Below are positions 1 to 11,347 of a stretch of DNA of 64,000 nucleotides, one piece after another. Every line of letters begins with the position of its first letter. The first letter of the stretch is position 1. The notes below the pieces were generated by a model. It searched no databases and was not told the origin of the DNA. It worked only from the letters and a program-made list of their open reading frames with translations. Both the position numbers and the translations under genes were made by a program. The stretch spans positions 124,001 to 188,000 of the forward strand of contig NZ_MWSJ01000006.1 in NCBI RefSeq assembly GCF_002237755.1, in the 5' to 3' direction. The stretch is from Lysinibacillus sp. KCTC 33748 (lineage in GTDB: Bacteria > Bacillota > Bacilli > Bacillales_A > Planococcaceae).

Positions 1-13
1 TGATTGAAATGGT

Positions 14-42
14 TTGCATAGAGAACGATTTTCAGTTAAGAT
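14..42 (+). promoter_or_regulatory. Possible sigma-A promoter for the suf operon
   Basis: TTGCAT (14-19), a 17-base spacer and TAAGAT (37-42) lie about 60 bases before the sufC start. The match is moderate. A second promoter further upstream would lie outside the window. Confidence 0.4.
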
Positions 43-102
43 TAGAATGATGATAATTAAGGGATGGTTCACCATTCACTGAACACACTATGGAGGTATT
101 TT

Positions 103-882
103 ATGTCAACTTTAGTTATTAAAGATCTTCACGTTGAAATCGACGGGAAAGAGATTTTAAAAGGCGTAAATCTTACGATCAATACAAATGAAATTCATGC
201 AATCATGGGACCAAACGGAACTGGTAAATCTACACTAGCTTCTGCAATTATGGGTCACCCTAAATATGAAGTAACTTCTGGTACAGTTGAGCTTGATGGC
301 GAGAATGTACTTGAAATGGAAGTGGACGAGCGTGCTCAAGCAGGTTTATTCCTAGCTATGCAATATCCTTCTGAAATCGCTGGTGTAACTAATGCTGATT
401 TCTTACGTTCAGCTATCAATGCACGTCGTGAAGAGGGCGATGAAATTTCTCTAATGAAATTCATCCGTGAATTAGATAAAAACATGGAATTCCTTGAAAT
501 GAATGAAGATATGGCACAACGTTATTTAAATGAAGGTTTCTCTGGCGGTGAGAAAAAACGTAACGAAATTCTTCAATTAATGATGATTAAACCAACTTTC
601 GCAATTTTAGATGAAATTGACTCTGGTCTTGATATTGACGCGCTTAAAGTTGTTTCAAAAGGAATCAATGCAATGCGTGGAGAAGGCTTCGGCTGCTTAA
701 TGATCACTCACTACCAACGTCTACTTAACTACATTACACCAGACCATGTACACGTAATGATGCAAGGCCGTGTTGTTAAATCAGGTGGCGAAGAGTTAGC
801 ACAACGTTTAGAAGCGGAAGGCTATGACTGGATTAAAAAAGAATTAGGTATCGAAGAAGAAACAGAAGAACAAGAAGCATAA
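103..882 (+). CDS. sufC: SufC, Fe-S cluster assembly ATPase
   Basis: ABC-type ATPase of the SufBCD scaffold that builds Fe-S clusters in the cytosol. Walker A (GPNGTGKST) is at about residues 36-44, the signature SGGEKKR near 147 and Walker B (AILDEIDSG) near 167. The open frame extends upstream, but ATG 103 is preceded by GGAGG at 92-96 and gives the usual start MSTLVIKDLHVEI (259 aa, normal length). It is the first gene of sufCDSUB and is 18 bases from sufD. It has no membrane segment, unlike ABC importers. Confidence 0.96.
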   Translation: MSTLVIKDLHVEIDGKEILKGVNLTINTNEIHAIMGPNGTGKSTLASAIMGHPKYEVTSGTVELDGENVLEMEVDERAQAGLFLAMQYPSEIAGVTNADFLRSAINARREEGDEISLMKFIRELDKNMEFLEMNEDMAQRYLNEGFSGGEKKRNEILQLMMIKPTFAILDEIDSGLDIDALKVVSKGINAMRGEGFGCLMITHYQRLLNYITPDHVHVMMQGRVVKSGGEELAQRLEAEGYDWIKKELGIEEETEEQEA

Positions 883-900
883 GAGGGAGGACGAACTAGC

Positions 901-3855
<2,955 letters not shown>

Positions 3856-3867
3856 ATAAATCCTAAT

Positions 3868-3902
3868 TTCAAGTGAAAGCATTAATTGTGCTTTCACTTG
3901 AA
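3868..3902 (+). other. Perfect stem-loop between sufU and sufB
   Basis: A perfect 14-base inverted repeat (3868-3881 with 3889-3902) around a 7-base loop, in the only sizeable gap of the suf operon. It is not followed by a T run, so it is unlikely to be a strong terminator. It may be an mRNA processing or stabilising structure that sets sufB levels apart from sufCDSU. Confidence 0.7.
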
Positions 3903-3958
3903 GTAAGGTTATTGAGCATTAAACAAAATAACAATTATTTATGAACGGAGGAGAAAAG

Positions 3959-5356
3959 ATGGCTAAAAAAATGCCTGATATTGGCGATTACAAATACGGA
4001 TTCCATGACAAGGACGTATCAATTTTCCGTTCAAAACGTGGTTTAACTGAAGAAATCGTCCGTGAAATTTCTAATATGAAACAAGAGCCAGAGTGGATGC
4101 TTGAGTACCGCTTAAAAGCACTTGAAACTTTCTATACAAAACCAATGCCGCAATGGGGTGGCGACCTAGGAGATTTAGATTTTGATGAAATTACGTATTA
4201 CGTAAAACCATCAGAAGCTACACAAAAATCTTGGGATGAAGTACCTGATGAAATTAAAGCTACTTTTGATAAATTAGGTATTCCAGAAGCAGAGCAAAAA
4301 TACCTTGCAGGTGTATCTGCTCAGTACGAATCTGAGGTTGTTTATCACAACATGAAACAAGACCTTGAAGATCTTGGTATTGTGTTCAAAGATACTGACT
4401 CAGCTTTACGTGAAAACGAAGATATTTTCAAACAATACTGGGGCAAAGTGATTCCTTACACTGACAACAAATTTGCTGCACTAAACTCAGCAGTTTGGTC
4501 AGGTGGATCATTCATCTATGTACCACCAGGTGTAAAAGTGGAAACGCCATTACAAGCTTACTTCCGTATTAACTCCGAAAACATGGGTCAATTCGAACGT
4601 ACGTTAATTATTGTAGATGAAGGCGCGCACGTACACTACGTTGAAGGTTGTACAGCTCCTGTTTACACAACAAACTCTTTACACTCAGCAGTAGTAGAAA
4701 TTGTTGTACGTAAAGATGCATACTGCCGTTATACAACGATTCAAAACTGGGCAAACAACGTTTACAACCTAGTAACAAAACGTACAGTTGTTGAAGAAAA
4801 CGGTACAATGGAATGGATCGACGGTAACATCGGTTCTAAGTTAACAATGAAGTACCCAGCTTGTATCCTTAAAGGTGAAGGCGCTCGTGGTATGACATTA
4901 TCAATCGCATTAGCAGGTAAAGGTCAACACCAACACGCAGGTGCGAAAATGATTCATATGGCACCAAACACATCTTCAACAATCGTTTCTAAATCGATTG
5001 CCAAACAGGGTGGTAAGGTAACATATATGGGTCAAGTTCGTTTCGGCCCTAAAGCAAGTGGTGCACGTGCTAACATCGAATGTGATACGTTAATCATGGA
5101 CAACCAATCTACTTCAGATACAATTCCATACAACGAAATCTTAAATGATAATGTTTCTTTAGAGCATGAAGCGAAAGTTTCAAAAGTATCAGAGGAACAA
5201 TTATTCTACTTAATGTCTCGTGGTATTTCTGAAGAAGAAGCGACAGAAATGATCGTAATGGGCTTCATCGAGCCATTCACAAAAGAATTACCAATGGAAT
5301 ACGCAGTAGAAATGAACCGCCTAATCAAGTTTGAAATGGAAGGTTCAATCGGATAA
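3959..5356 (+). CDS. sufB: SufB, Fe-S scaffold subunit
   Basis: Core subunit of the SufBCD scaffold on which Fe-S clusters form. It has 465 aa, normal length, with the SufB C-terminal pattern [28 protein letters not shown] at 3946-3953 precedes ATG 3959; the upstream in-frame ATG at 3941 would place that ribosome site inside the gene. It is the last gene of the operon, after a 103-base gap with a stem-loop, and is followed by a strong terminator. Confidence 0.95.
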   Translation: MAKKMPDIGDYKYGFHDKDVSIFRSKRGLTEEIVREISNMKQEPEWMLEYRLKALETFYTKPMPQWGGDLGDLDFDEITYYVKPSEATQKSWDEVPDEIKATFDKLGIPEAEQKYLAGVSAQYESEVVYHNMKQDLEDLGIVFKDTDSALRENEDIFKQYWGKVIPYTDNKFAALNSAVWSGGSFIYVPPGVKVETPLQAYFRINSENMGQFERTLIIVDEGAHVHYVEGCTAPVYTTNSLHSAVVEIVVRKDAYCRYTTIQNWANNVYNLVTKRTVVEENGTMEWIDGNIGSKLTMKYPACILKGEGARGMTLSIALAGKGQHQHAGAKMIHMAPNTSSTIVSKSIAKQGGKVTYMGQVRFGPKASGARANIECDTLIMDNQSTSDTIPYNEILNDNVSLEHEAKVSKVSEEQLFYLMSRGISEEEATEMIVMGFIEPFTKELPMEYAVEMNRLIKFEMEGSIG

Positions 5357-5367
5357 TATAAGTAAAA

Positions 5368-5404
5368 CCCCGTCACATCAACGTTTGTGGCGGGGTGTTT
5401 TTTT
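5368..5404 (+). terminator. Intrinsic terminator of suf
   Basis: CCCCGTCACA (5368-5377) pairs with TGTGGCGGGG (5386-5395) with one G-U pair, followed by a T tract (5398-5404). Confidence 0.92.
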
Positions 5405-5459
5405 GCTTTCTTTGCGGTGTTAAAAGAATTATCACCATTCATTTTTCCAATGATACCTT

Positions 5460-5810
5460 CTATATTTTATATTTGAGTTTAAACAGATTGGGCTTCCTTT
5501 TATTATAAAGAATCGTTATCCATTGTCCTTCCTCAAAAAAAGGACGATTTTTCGTATGCGTCCATACTTTGCTCGTGACGGTGATAGGTTTATTTTGGAA
5601 TGACGTAAATTGTACTGTCAGCTTCACCCTACGTTGTGATTCTCCTTTTGCATATGTAACTTCATTGGCAACTGTTAGGTGTGAGAAATCACTTTCGATA
5701 ATCTGTGCGTTCGTTTCAATCCATTCAATTTTTTGATACTTCAATGGTAATAGCCATAGCGTGACGAGAATGATTAGAAAAAAGATACTCAAACCAATAA
5801 TAATGAACAT
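5460..5810 (-). CDS. Small membrane-anchored protein, DUF3592-like
   Basis: 116-aa protein with one N-terminal membrane segment (about residues 2-23) and an extracytoplasmic beta-rich region. The ending GQWITILYNKRKPN resembles the G..V.V.YDP..P pattern of DUF3592 proteins, but the match is loose. ATG 5810 is chosen over GTG 5822 because TGAGGA lies 5 bases before it. Function unknown. It converges with the suf terminator. Confidence 0.6.
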   Translation of the reverse strand: MFIIIGLSIFFLIILVTLWLLPLKYQKIEWIETNAQIIESDFSHLTVANEVTYAKGESQRRVKLTVQFTSFQNKPITVTSKVWTHTKNRPFFEEGQWITILYNKRKPNLFKLKYKI

Positions 5811-6082
5811 TTGTATCCTCACTTATTTTCTTTTTTATTAAAATGTTAGAATATTAAGCTTCCAGAACTTAAAAACAGTGAAATAAGGGAACCTGCTAGA
5901 GAACGGTCCTTTACTTATTAAGTAATTATAACGCTATAAAAGTAATATTTTGTAGTCTTGAAGCTTCGATTATTACTTAGTACTCTTATATCTCCATGAG
6001 AAGTGCGAATGTGGCGGTCTCAAAAGTGCCCAAGCATCGTATAAAATAGTTTTGTCATATATAATATTTTTTTCAAAAATAG

Positions 6083-6120
6083 TTGACTTATTTTCAAGTT
6101 GTAACTATAATGGTTACAGC
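6083..6120 (+). promoter_or_regulatory. Promoter with overlapping operator of the Rrf2 gene
   Basis: TTGACT (6083-6088), 17-base spacer, TATAAT (6106-6111). The -10 box sits in the centre of an inverted repeat GTTGTAAC (6098-6105) / GTTACAGC (6113-6120), 7 of 8 bases matched. A near-identical repeat lies before the next gene, so this looks like an autoregulatory site. The 270 bases upstream of it show nothing else clear. Confidence 0.75.
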
Positions 6121-6128
6121 TGGAGGTG

Positions 6129-6584
6129 ATGAAGATCAAAATTAGCAGTCGTTTTACAATCGCTGTTCATATTTTATCAATCATCAAGCAAAATCCATCG
6201 ACCATTTGTACATCGGAATTTATGGCGGAGAGCGTAAATACAAATCCGGTAGTAATTAGGAAAATAGTATCCTATCTTAAAAAGGCAGGTATAGTGCAAG
6301 TGCGCCGGGGAACAGGTGGAGCTTCTTTGGTCAAAGATCTAGAGGCCATCACTTTGCTAGAGGTTTTTCGTTCAGTAGAAGTTGTAGAAGAAGATCAGTT
6401 ATTTCATTTACATGAAAATCCAAATCCTGATTGTCCTATAGGTGCCAATATACAGGCTGTGTTAGAGCTGATTTTAGTGCAAGCACAAGAAGCTATGGAA
6501 CAAGTATTAGCCAATATTACTATGGCGCAAGTAATTACATCTTTAATCCGTGAGATTCAACAATCACAAAAAATGCATTCTTGA
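6129..6584 (+). CDS. Rrf2-family transcription regulator (YwnA-like)
   Basis: 151-aa winged-helix regulator. ISSRFTIAVHILSII followed by ESVNTNPVVIRKIVSYLKKA is the Rrf2 DNA-binding domain, and RRGTGGASL is the wing. It lacks the three-cysteine Fe-S set of IscR; cysteines are seen only in TICTSE and NPDCPIG, so thiol sensing is possible. GGAGGTGAT merges with the start region, so the exact start (GTG 6126 or ATG 6129) is unsure. Its likely operators are at 6098-6120 and 6606-6628. Confidence 0.85.
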   Translation: MKIKISSRFTIAVHILSIIKQNPSTICTSEFMAESVNTNPVVIRKIVSYLKKAGIVQVRRGTGGASLVKDLEAITLLEVFRSVEVVEEDQLFHLHENPNPDCPIGANIQAVLELILVQAQEAMEQVLANITMAQVITSLIREIQQSQKMHS

Positions 6585-6605
6585 ATGCATTATTTATTTG
6601 ACTTA

Positions 6606-6628
6606 GTTGTAACTAAAATGGTTACAAC
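6606..6628 (+). promoter_or_regulatory. Perfect inverted-repeat operator upstream of the DsbA-like gene
   Basis: GTTGTAAC (6606-6613) and GTTACAAC (6621-6628) form a perfect 8-base inverted repeat around TAAAATG, the same layout as at 6098-6120. TAAAAT may serve as the -10 box. It is probably bound by the Rrf2 regulator just upstream. Confidence 0.75.
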
Positions 6629-6654
6629 TAAAAGAGAAAGAGAGGTTTTAGTGG

Positions 6655-7254
6655 GTGACGCTTAAAATAAAAGCATATTCGGATTTTATTTGTCCTTTCT
6701 GTTTTTTAGGGAAAGGGCCATTAGATGAAATTGCAAATGAAAAGAATATTGAAATAGAGTGGATGCCATTTGAGTTAAGACCTGAACCATATCCGAAAAT
6801 TGACCCTTGGAAGGAGCCGGCTAAATTAGGATCATGGGATTCCTATATTCTCCCTACAGCTAAAAAGCTAGGGATTGATATGCGATTACCGCGTGTATCC
6901 CCACATCCTTATACAAATTTAGCTTTTGAAGGATATCAATTTGCTAAGGTGCATGGAAAGGGAAATGAATTTCATCATAGAATTTTCACAGCGTTTTTCC
7001 AAGAAGAACAAAATATTGAGGATGTAGAAGTGTTAACTCAATTAGCGAATGCGGTAGGTTTACCTACAGGAGAATTCAAAGAAGCTTTACGTTCAGGTAA
7101 ATATCGGGAAGCTCATCAAGAAACTTTAAAGCATGCTTATGAAGAGGCGAATATTACTGCCGTTCCTACATTAATTATTGGTGATGAAATAATCCAAGGA
7201 TTAGCTAGTAAAGAAAGACTAGCACAAGTGATCGATCAGCAATTAAAAAAGTAG
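6655..7254 (+). CDS. DsbA-family oxidoreductase, FrnE-like
   Basis: 199-aa cytosolic thioredoxin-fold protein. The active site CPFC is at about residues 14-17 in YSDFICPFCFLGK, and the C-terminal AVPTLIIGDEIIQG carries the cis-proline. There is no signal peptide, so it should work in the cytosol on protein or small-molecule thiols. Start is GTG 6655 with GAGAGG upstream. An operator-type repeat before it suggests control by the neighbouring Rrf2 protein. It resembles B. subtilis YwbO. Confidence 0.85.
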   Translation: MTLKIKAYSDFICPFCFLGKGPLDEIANEKNIEIEWMPFELRPEPYPKIDPWKEPAKLGSWDSYILPTAKKLGIDMRLPRVSPHPYTNLAFEGYQFAKVHGKGNEFHHRIFTAFFQEEQNIEDVEVLTQLANAVGLPTGEFKEALRSGKYREAHQETLKHAYEEANITAVPTLIIGDEIIQGLASKERLAQVIDQQLKK

Positions 7255-7351
7255 GTTATGTAAATGATTTAAACAGTAGTGTATAAAATAAAGCTACTTG
7301 TAAAAGTCTATGTAGATAAATAAATCTTATTAAAATTTGGAGGAAATACAA

Positions 7352-7954
7352 ATGTCAGTAACAACAACTAATTTAAAAGAAGCAATTATTAATCGTCGTT
7401 CAATCCGTAAGGTGAAAAAGAACACAGCAATTACAAAAAAAAAAATTGAAGAGCTATTAAAAATCAGTGTACATGCACCGTCTTCATTTAATATGCAAAG
7501 TGGACGTGTAGTAGTATTAATGGATAATGAACACGAAAAGTTTTGGGACATTGTCAAAGAAACATTACGTGCACGTGTGCCAGCTGAAAATTTTGCAGCG
7601 ACTGAAGAGCGCTTACAAGGCTTTAAAGATGGCGTAGGAACAATTTTGTTCTTTGAAGACCAAGCAACAATCAAACAAATGCAAGAAAACGCGCCTTCTT
7701 ATAAAGAGCAATTCCCATTCTGGTCACATCAAGGAAATGCAATGTTACAATACGCAACATGGATGTCTTTAACTACTGAAGGAATTGGCGCATCTCTTCA
7801 GCACTATAATCCAATTATTGACGAGGAAGTTAAACAAACTTGGGATATTCCTGCAGAATGGAGTCTTGTAGCTCAAATGCCATTTGGTGAACCAAATGAA
7901 CAACCAGGAGAAAAAACTTCTTTACCTTTTGAAGATGTAGTGAAGTTTTATTAA
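7352..7954 (+). CDS. Nitroreductase-family FMN oxidoreductase
   Basis: 200-aa member of the nitroreductase fold: NRRSIRKVKKN near residue 14, HAPSSFNMQSGRVVV near 40, and a central GNAMLQYATWMSLTTEGIGASLQH. Members bind FMN and reduce quinones or nitro compounds with NAD(P)H. ATG 7352 follows TGGAGGA (7338-7344). It lies 97 bases after the DsbA-like gene and may share its transcript, since no terminator is seen between them. The true substrate is unknown. Confidence 0.86.
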   Translation: MSVTTTNLKEAIINRRSIRKVKKNTAITKKKIEELLKISVHAPSSFNMQSGRVVVLMDNEHEKFWDIVKETLRARVPAENFAATEERLQGFKDGVGTILFFEDQATIKQMQENAPSYKEQFPFWSHQGNAMLQYATWMSLTTEGIGASLQHYNPIIDEEVKQTWDIPAEWSLVAQMPFGEPNEQPGEKTSLPFEDVVKFY

Positions 7955-7973
7955 TTAAAATATAACTACAATT

Positions 7974-8012
7974 AAACCCCATTAAGTGGAAACGGTTCAC
8001 TTAATGGGGTTT
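7974..8012. terminator. Bidirectional terminator
   Basis: A 15-base perfect stem (7974-7988 / 7998-8012) flanked by A and T tracts lies between convergent genes ending at 7954 and 8021. Confidence 0.85.
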
Positions 8013-8020
8013 CTAACATA

Positions 8021-8845
8021 TTAGTTGAATGAAAACTCGTATCCTACATAGTTGAAAACATTGGAAAACCCTATATTTTCTGCTACAGCGATGGATGGTT
8101 TGTTTGAGTCCATACAATCCCAATATGGAACCGAACTTTGCGTTAAGCAATCTTTTACAAAATAGTGAGCTAACTTTTGGGCTAATTTATTTCCTCGGTG
8201 AGCTTCTAATGTTTCAATGTCAATACAGTGGGTATTCTCAACGACAAAGCCTGAAAAACAAAGACTAACAATGTAACGATCGTAAACGATACAGTATCCG
8301 ATCCCTGTATTCAAGAAACACTCAATTGAAGCCCAAAACGATAATATTTTAGAGTGTAAAAATGCGGGGTTTTTAATTGTGTTATCTTCAAACAGAGCGT
8401 TATCCATTTTTAAAACAGTATAGCCTTCTTTAATATCTGGCTCATTATTGGCTTTATAGTTTTCTTTATGAAGCTTATGTACTCTTTGCTTCCAACTACC
8501 AAGTCCCCGATGTTTAAATATTTTTTCAATCGTTTTATTCCACTTTTGATGATTACCAATGCCTTCGATGTAATACAATCCCACTTTTTTCGCTTCTGGT
8601 ACAATTACCTGATCAATAAAGTCGTTAATTTGATTATTAAATTGTTCATTATCTTCATTTCCTATAAAGAGAAATCCATCATTGTTCCCTAACCAAATAA
8701 GTGCTGATTGTGGTGAATCGATTTGATCCACAAATATTCGACCAGGATTCACTCCCGCTACGACAGCTTTTACTTCTAATTGACCGTGCTCATTTAACAA
8801 AGCTTTACACCTGTAAAATTCATTTTTCTGCAGTTCAGTAATCAT
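8021..8845 (-). CDS. GNAT-family acetyltransferase (GNAT_acetyltran type)
   Basis: 274 aa. The C-terminal half shows an acetyl-CoA fold: CIVYDRYIVSLCFSGFV, then IDIETLEAHRGNKLAQKLAHYFV (the acetyl-CoA loop in degenerate form) and WDCMDSNKPSIAVAENIGF. The N-terminal half matches the longer Bacillus GNAT proteins with an extra domain. AAAGGA precedes ATG 8845. Substrate unknown. Its closest neighbour upstream is a repeat element. Confidence 0.75.
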   Translation of the reverse strand: MITELQKNEFYRCKALLNEHGQLEVKAVVAGVNPGRIFVDQIDSPQSALIWLGNNDGFLFIGNEDNEQFNNQINDFIDQVIVPEAKKVGLYYIEGIGNHQKWNKTIEKIFKHRGLGSWKQRVHKLHKENYKANNEPDIKEGYTVLKMDNALFEDNTIKNPAFLHSKILSFWASIECFLNTGIGYCIVYDRYIVSLCFSGFVVENTHCIDIETLEAHRGNKLAQKLAHYFVKDCLTQSSVPYWDCMDSNKPSIAVAENIGFSNVFNYVGYEFSFN

Positions 8846-8904
8846 TTACATCTATCCTTTCACGTTCAGAATGATAATTAATAAAACGTATATTATGTGT
8901 ATAA

Positions 8905-9264
8905 GTTGATTGGAGTGGAGGCTGGGCGACTCCTCGGGGATCAGCGATATAGAGGAACGAAGGCTAAAACCATCACATCCTGTGATAACGCCTTCGTGAC
9001 CAACATCGGTGCTGTTGCTGTCGCTGTCGCTGCGCTTTCGCACAAACAAAACCCTCTGCTGCTGCCGCTACGTTAGCACTACGCTTTCGCGCAAAAAACA
9101 TCTGTTGGCCCGAGACCCTGGAGCGAGCCTTGCGAGTGAAGCGGCTCATCGGACGCCCCCAGGAAGCTCTGCTCTGCGCGAAAGCGAAGCGTCAGCGGCA
9201 AATGTTTTAACTGTGCGAAAGCGAAGCGTCAGCAACAAAGCGCCCAGCCGGAACGGAAATCAAC
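8905..9264 (+). repeat. Dispersed repeat, class A, longest copy (360 bp)
   Basis: The ends are inverted repeats: GTTGATT...GGCTGGGCG at the left and CGCCCAGCC...AATCAAC at the right. Inside, an inner hairpin ACGAAGGC...GCCTTCGT (8958-8997) encloses ATCACATCCTGTGAT. Units of the type GCTTTCGCAC on the left face GTGCGAAAGCG on the right, so much of the element could fold back on itself. GC content is well above its surroundings. Related copies are at 11096, 16264, 22643, 31753, 58114 and 58417. Confidence 0.85.
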
Positions 9265-9412
9265 TCCACGTTTTGATGATAATCCTATATTTTATCGTAA
9301 AGGTAATTTGTGGTAATATCCATCTTTACCTTATTTATGAGCTATGATTTTTTAAGATGCGTTTAATTAGAAGGTGTATGCTATGATAAATGTACATGAA
9401 GGAGGGAGTCAC

Positions 9413-10270
9413 ATGATTATAGTTGGATTAACTGGTTGGGGCGATCATCCTTCACTGTATAGTGGAGTGACTGCCTCAAAGGACAAATTATTCGATTATA
9501 CAGGTCATTTTTTAACGGTAGAGGTAGATACCTCTTTTTATGCCATACCTTCTAAAGAGAATGTTCGGAAATGGTGTGAGGATACACCCGAAAATTTCCG
9601 TTTTGTTGTGAAGCTTTATCAAGGAATGACTGGTCATTTACGTGGCGACATACCGTTTGAATCGAAGAATGACATGTTTAATGCCTTTATCGAATGTGCC
9701 AATGAATTTAAACGTCATGGGAAGCTAGCGATGGTATTAGCACAATTCCCGCCGTGGTTTGACTGTCAGACTAAAAATGTACAATATTTATTGTATATTA
9801 GGCAGCAGCTTAAAAGCTTTGATGTAGCTATTGAGTTTCGCAATCGAACATGGTATGCAGACAATGTAGTGCAGCAAACAATGGACTTTTTACGAGAGCA
9901 TCAATTCATTCATACGATTTGTGATGAACCGCAGGCTGGTGTAGGCTCAGTACCATTTTATCCTACGGCTACTGCGAAAAAGGCACTTGTACGCATTCAT
10001 GGACGTAATATTCATGGATGGCGCAATACCGGGAATGCCGAAAACTGGCGGAAAGTTCGCTTTTTATATGATTATAATAGGGAAGAGTTGCAGCAGATGG
10101 GACAGCATATAAAACATCTCCAATCAGAAGTGCAGGATCTATATGTATTATTTAATAATAACTCAGGGCTTCATGCCGCTAAAAATGCAAAAGAGTTCCA
10201 AGGAATTTTAGCGATTAGTGATGTAGGATTAGCGCCTAAACAATTAAACATGTTTGAAGGGGAACTATAA
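9413..10270 (+). CDS. yunF: DUF72 family protein YunF
   Basis: 285-aa TIM-barrel-like DUF72 (YecE/YunF) protein. Typical motifs are LTGWGDHPSLY at the N-terminus, VEVDTSFYAIPS near residue 40, AMVLAQFPPWF, IEFRNRTWY, and YVLFNNNSGLHAAKNA at the end. Biochemical role unknown. ATG 9413 is preceded by AAGGAGGG (9399-9406). The stop codon overlaps the start of the next gene, so the two are probably co-translated, as in the B. subtilis yun region. Confidence 0.9.
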   Translation: MIIVGLTGWGDHPSLYSGVTASKDKLFDYTGHFLTVEVDTSFYAIPSKENVRKWCEDTPENFRFVVKLYQGMTGHLRGDIPFESKNDMFNAFIECANEFKRHGKLAMVLAQFPPWFDCQTKNVQYLLYIRQQLKSFDVAIEFRNRTWYADNVVQQTMDFLREHQFIHTICDEPQAGVGSVPFYPTATAKKALVRIHGRNIHGWRNTGNAENWRKVRFLYDYNREELQQMGQHIKHLQSEVQDLYVLFNNNSGLHAAKNAKEFQGILAISDVGLAPKQLNMFEGEL

Positions 10271-11091
10271 TGGAATTTTTTCTTTTAGTTATTATTGCAT
10301 TATTATCTGGGGTAATTGGCTCATTGGTTGGGCTTGGCGGAGGAGTTGTCTTAGTTCCAGCGACATTATTCGTCGGGTTAAATCTAGGGATGATTCCAGA
10401 GATCACTCCTCAAAAAGTAGTTGGATTATCTGTTGTCATGATGATTTTCACTGGACTTGCTTCTACACTAAGTTATATGAAATCTAAAACAGTAGATTAC
10501 AAAAGTGGTTGGATTTTTTTTATAGGGAGTATTCCGGGCACAATGCTGGGCGCATGGGTAAATAAGGGGCTAGATTTACCATCATTTAATTTATATTTTG
10601 GTATTTTACTTATTATTTTAGCGACGATATTACTTGTACGTGATAAATTGAAACCAGTAGAATGGTTTGTAAAAAACGGTATGCAACGAGAGTTCGAAGA
10701 TCAAGAAGGAAATACCTATGTATATGGGTATCCAATTTGGTTTGCCATTGTATTAACGTTTTGTATTGGCTTTGCCTCAGGATTATTTGGTATCGGTGGA
10801 GGCTCGATGATTGTGCCTGCCATGATTATTTTATTTTTATTCCCACCACATGTAGCAGTAGCAACATCGATGTTCCTAGTATTTTTATCGTCGCTTGTTA
10901 ATTCAGCGAGTCATATTTATTTAGGAAATGTGCCTTGGCTTTATACGATTCCTGTTATTCCAGGAGCTTATATTGGAGCAAAGCTAGGGGCAGCATTAAA
11001 TAAAAGAATTAAATCAGATACGCTTGTAGTAGCACTTCGAGTTATTTTATTATTATTAGGAATTCGTTCTATTATCGAGGGATTATTGTAA
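10270..11091 (+). CDS. yunE: TSUP/TauE-SafE family membrane transporter YunE
   Basis: 273-aa membrane protein with about eight hydrophobic segments and the two internal family repeats, GSLVGLGGGVVLVPA near residue 18 and GLFGIGGGSMIVPAM near 175. Family members export sulfite, sulfonates or related anions. The start overlaps the yunF stop by one base. The substrate here is not known. The gene ends just before a repeat fragment. Confidence 0.88.
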   Translation: MEFFLLVIIALLSGVIGSLVGLGGGVVLVPATLFVGLNLGMIPEITPQKVVGLSVVMMIFTGLASTLSYMKSKTVDYKSGWIFFIGSIPGTMLGAWVNKGLDLPSFNLYFGILLIILATILLVRDKLKPVEWFVKNGMQREFEDQEGNTYVYGYPIWFAIVLTFCIGFASGLFGIGGGSMIVPAMIILFLFPPHVAVATSMFLVFLSSLVNSASHIYLGNVPWLYTIPVIPGAYIGAKLGAALNKRIKSDTLVVALRVILLLLGIRSIIEGLL

Positions 11092-11095
11092 TATT

Positions 11096-11180
11096 GGGTT
11101 CTCACAGGACGTGATGGTTTTAGCCTTCGTTTCTCGATTGCTGATCCCAAAGGAGTCGCCCAGTTGGAACGAAGATTAAC
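11096..11180 (-). repeat. Class A repeat, end fragment
   Basis: Read on the minus strand it matches the left part of the copy at 8905, including GGGCGACTCC, GGGATCAGC and ACGAAGGCTAAAACCATCAC. The other half is missing. The 165 bases from here to yunD show no further structure. Confidence 0.75.
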
Positions 11181-11347
11181 TTATATACAAGGAATACTTT
11201 TAACAAATGTCATCCATAACTTTTGATGATGAGCCAATATAGATTGGAAGTATCTGTAAATGAACTTTATAATGATATTAAAGTCTGATTATTTAATAGC
11301 AATTCTTCTACAGACATAGAAGCTATTTTAAAGAAGAGGTGGCTTAA

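Noticed and set aside
9009..9347. Open frame of 112 codons
   Set aside because: Lies within the class A repeat; frame is open only because the GC-rich repeat units lack stops. No ribosome site.
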